Below, piece by piece: positions 63,615 through 64,000 of a DNA stretch of 64,000 bases. Origin of the DNA: Streptomyces durmitorensis (lineage in GTDB: Bacteria; Actinomycetota; Actinomycetes; Streptomycetales; Streptomycetaceae); the NCBI RefSeq assembly GCF_023498005.1, contig NZ_CP097289.1, forward strand, positions 3,410,001-3,474,000, in the 5' to 3' direction. Below the pieces are notes generated by a model. That model made no database searches. It was not told the origin of the DNA and saw nothing but the letters and a program-made list of their open reading frames with translations. The stretch's first letter is position 1. The number at the start of each line of letters is the position of its first letter. The translations under genes were made by a program, and so were the position numbers.

Positions 63615-64000
63615 TTATACCCCGGGCCAGACCCGCATGGCCAGTTCGGCGACCGCTTCCAGCTCCTGCCGGCTCGCGCCGTCGCGGGACTGCTGGGACA
63701 TGCCCTGGAGCACGGCTCCGGTGTAGCGGGCCAGGGCGGGGGCGTCCGTGTGCGGGGGGAGCTCGCCCGTGGCGGTGGCGGCCTTGATGCGGCTCTCGAT
63801 GGAGCTGATGTTGGCGTTGCGCCGGTCGCGCAGGGCCGATTCGACCTCCGGCGTCGCGCAGTTCGTCGCGGCGTAGATGACGAGGCAGCCGCGGGGGTGC
63901 CCGGCTTCCGTGTACTTGTCCGCCGCCTCGCGCAGCATCCGTGCGACTCCGCCGCGGACGGTCGGCTCCTGCGCGAAGGCGCGCTCGCTGATGGAGCCGT
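63615..64000 (-). CDS. TetR/AcrR family regulator (5' truncated at window edge)
   Basis: The reading frame is open to the right edge, so the N-terminal HTH lies outside. The 127 visible residues are the C-terminal ligand domain: GCLVIYAATNCATPEVESAL and LPPHTDAPALARYTGAVLQGMSQQSRDGASR are typical of TetR_C families that bind small hydrophobic effectors. The gene ends within four to twelve bases of a CGGCGG/CCGCCG hairpin (63588-63603). The target genes cannot be known from this window. Confidence 0.85.
   Translation of the reverse strand, partial: GSISERAFAQEPTVRGGVARMLREAADKYTEAGHPRGCLVIYAATNCATPEVESALRDRRNANISSIESRIKAATATGELPPHTDAPALARYTGAVLQGMSQQSRDGASRQELEAVAELAMRVWPGV

Overview
This is high-GC actinobacterial chromosome, almost certainly Streptomyces. 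The evidence is extreme GC bias at third codon positions, frequent GTG/TTG starts, and marker genes typical of the genus: a conservon operon (cvnABCD), wblE, Ni-superoxide dismutase with its SodX protease, a SigH-type stress sigma operon, the EshA shell protein and the fused 2-oxoglutarate dehydrogenase Kgd. From memory, gene content and order follow the S. coelicolor core-chromosome segment from about SCO5302 down to SCO5238. Both edges cut genes: a SEDS protein at the left and a TetR regulator at the right. I see no rRNA, tRNA, CRISPR, insertion sequence or prophage.

Layout. 1-7 kb: a SEDS/class B penicillin-binding protein pair; two divergent diiron oxygenase-like proteins with a palindrome between them and a TetR gene beside them; an NlpC/P60 cell-wall hydrolase. 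7-14.6 kb: a StyA-like flavoprotein monooxygenase downstream of a four-gene conservon, then a divergent PP2C-like protein and a MarR regulator. 14.8-22 kb: secreted GH25 muramidase, Lon protease with an HspR-type HAIR operator, a rhomboid-like membrane protein, a spermidine-synthase-like protein and an OmpR-type two-component pair. 22-28.5 kb: Kgd, then an operon of a solute-binding lipoprotein and two unknown proteins. 28.7-35 kb: a DUF4097/PadR pair, an apparently autoregulated HTH/Clp-N pair, a medium-chain dehydrogenase and malic enzyme. 35-41 kb: polar amino-acid ABC transporter, methyltransferase, CGNR regulator, sodX/sodN. 41-50.8 kb: LysE exporter, Otr(A)/Tet(M)-type ribosomal protection protein with an overlapping leader ORF, ECF sigma with SnoaL-like tail, GNAT-HAD fusion, nucleotidyltransferase, YtrA-like GntR operon, ANTAR regulator. 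51-54 kb: EshA, a Family 2B encapsulin shell protein with a cyclic-nucleotide-binding insert, followed by a polyprenyl diphosphate synthase with a disordered N-terminus, which is a likely nanocompartment shell/cargo pair. 54-64 kb: amidase, PLP deaminase, Na+/H+ antiporter with UBP zinc finger, prsH-sigH, lipid kinase, wblE, PdtaS-like histidine kinase, and a probable scr5239-type sRNA whose promoter spacer holds a DasR-like site.

The window is core chromosome dominated by stress response, envelope maintenance and signalling. The best targets for follow-up are the EshA/prenyl synthase module, the otrA leader ORF, the sRNA with its DasR-like site, the divergent diiron pair, and several short regulatory palindromes (HAIR, HTH/Clp-N, GntR/YtrA, PadR) that pair with adjacent regulator genes.
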